Assembly (NCBI GenBank): GCA_963710725.1 | Contig: CAVQBJ010000006.1 | Span: 1-64,000, forward strand | Length of the DNA stretch: 64,000 nucleotides | Direction: 5' to 3' | Source: CAVQBJ01 sp963710725 | GTDB lineage: Bacteria; Actinomycetota; Thermoleophilia; Solirubrobacterales; Solirubrobacteraceae | Shown here: piece after piece, positions 63,321-64,000 of the stretch | Layout: each line of letters starts with the position of its first letter | Numbering within the stretch: the stretch's first letter is position 1 | Notes under the pieces: model-generated | The model's database searches: none | What the model saw: only the letters and a program-made list of their open reading frames with translations | Told to the model about the DNA's origin: nothing | Translations under genes and position numbers: made by a program

Positions 63321-64000
63321 GCAGCTCGAGGGATCGCAGGCCGTCGCCCGCGCGGTGGCCCGCTGCCGCCCGGAGGTCGTGTGCGCCTATCCGATCACCC
63401 CGCAGACGCACATCGTGGAGGCGCTGTCGCGGCTCGCCCTCACCGGCGAGCTGACGCCGTGCGAGGTCGTGAACGTCGAGTCGGAGTTCGCGGCGATGTC
63501 GGTGGCGATCGGCGCATCGGCCACCGGCGCGCGCGCCTACACCGCGACGGCGAGCCAGGGCCTGCTGTACATGGCCGAGGCGCTGTTCAACGCGGCGGGG
63601 CTCGGGCTGCCGATCGTGATGACGGTCGCCAACCGCGCGATCGGAGCGCCGATCAACATCTGGAACGACCACTCCGACTCGATGGCCATGCGCGACTGCG
63701 GCTGGATCCAGCTGTACGCGAGCGACAACCAGGAGGCCGTCGACCTGCATGTGCAGGCCTTCCGCCTCGCCGAGGAGCTGTCCGCCCCGGTGATGGTGTG
63801 CATGGACGGCTTCGTGCTGACGCACGCCTTCGAGCCGCTGGAGGTTCCCGACCAGGGGGCCGTCGACGCCTTCCTGCCGGCGTTCGAGCCCCATCAGGTG
63901 CTCGACCCCGACGAGCCGATGACGATCGGTGCGATGGTCGGCCCGGAGGCGTTCACCGAGGTGCGCTATCTCGCCCACGCCAAGCAGGTCCAGGCGCTGG
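63313..64000 (+). CDS. 2-oxoacid:ferredoxin oxidoreductase, alpha subunit (partial, runs off the window)
   Basis: The first ~229 residues are present, starting MREQLEGSQAVARAVARCRP. EVVCAYPITPQTHIVEALSR is the alpha-subunit hallmark. VESEFAAMSVAIGASATGAR and TATASQGLLYMAEALFNAAG follow, then NIWNDHSDSMAMRDCGWIQL. The frame is open to base 64000. ATG 63313 overlaps the gamma gene. The beta subunit would be expected just past the window. Confidence 0.9.
   Translation, partial: MREQLEGSQAVARAVARCRPEVVCAYPITPQTHIVEALSRLALTGELTPCEVVNVESEFAAMSVAIGASATGARAYTATASQGLLYMAEALFNAAGLGLPIVMTVANRAIGAPINIWNDHSDSMAMRDCGWIQLYASDNQEAVDLHVQAFRLAEELSAPVMVCMDGFVLTHAFEPLEVPDQGAVDAFLPAFEPHQVLDPDEPMTIGAMVGPEAFTEVRYLAHAKQVQAL

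Noticed and set aside
63217..63978. Minus-strand frame opposite the oxidoreductase alpha subunit
   Set aside because: The plus frame has the hallmark YPITPQ motif; the minus one is a shadow.

Overview
The window is very GC-rich, uses GTG as well as ATG starts, and encodes cytochrome bd with CydDC, phosphoketolase, many tandem universal stress proteins, DUF1918 and DUF6295 proteins, a 2-oxoacid:ferredoxin oxidoreductase and many secreted Ig-like or propeller proteins. This points to an actinobacterium, most likely Thermoleophilia (Solirubrobacterales). That placement is inferred from gene content; there is no rRNA or other marker here. Base 1 is the first base of an insertion-sequence terminal repeat, so the left edge may be a contig boundary.

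Region 1 (1-9.7 kb) is accessory DNA. A decayed IS1634-type element (1-1962, 17-bp perfect terminal repeats) lies beside the first of four direct repeats of the 3' end of a tRNA-Lys(CTT) gene (1990, 3645, 5807, 9519). The last three repeats carry the same ~105-bp upstream arm. Between repeats lie three cargo blocks with all genes on the + strand: a membrane protein; a secreted protein plus a toxin-antitoxin pair; and a secreted protein, a small membrane protein and a DUF1963 protein. No integrase is visible. The layout resembles a cassette array built on tRNA attachment sites.

Region 2 (9.7-26.4 kb) is mainly a secretome. It holds a PQQ-propeller/Ig protein, a YWTD-like propeller/Ig/PASTA protein, an LPG-synthase-like membrane protein, and a ~1,800-residue protein joining sialidase-like Asp boxes, Ig repeats and a PstS-like domain. 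It then has a probable cyclic-di-GMP-I riboswitch ahead of a small SipW-type secreted protein and an ER-type signal peptidase fused to a DUF5305-like domain. The latter's 93-bp tandem repeats contain a 1-bp deletion that shifts its C-terminus.

Region 3 (26.5-33.7 kb) is mixed housekeeping and membrane genes: DUF4389 with a coupled flavodoxin-like micro-ORF, a VOC protein, a multi-pass membrane protein, an MMPL transporter, dienelactone hydrolase and DUF6295.

Region 4 (33.7-64 kb) looks like a low-oxygen or dormancy island. It has two NarL-type response regulators, a DevS/DosS-like GAF-GAF histidine kinase that keeps the HPPM motif of the haem GAF domain, four tandem universal stress proteins, two paralogous NDH-2-like flavoproteins, an APH-like/AAA fusion, a GNAT/ADP-forming acyl-CoA synthetase, a stand-alone KdpD sensor module, phosphoketolase plus acetate kinase, cydABDC, a LOG-family protein, an orphan ABC ATPase, and the gamma and alpha subunits of a 2-oxoacid:ferredoxin oxidoreductase (alpha cut by the window end). 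Together they suggest acetyl-phosphate and acetyl-CoA substrate-level ATP production, high-affinity oxygen respiration and ferredoxin-linked oxidation under an oxygen/redox two-component system. No complete tRNA, rRNA or CRISPR array was seen.
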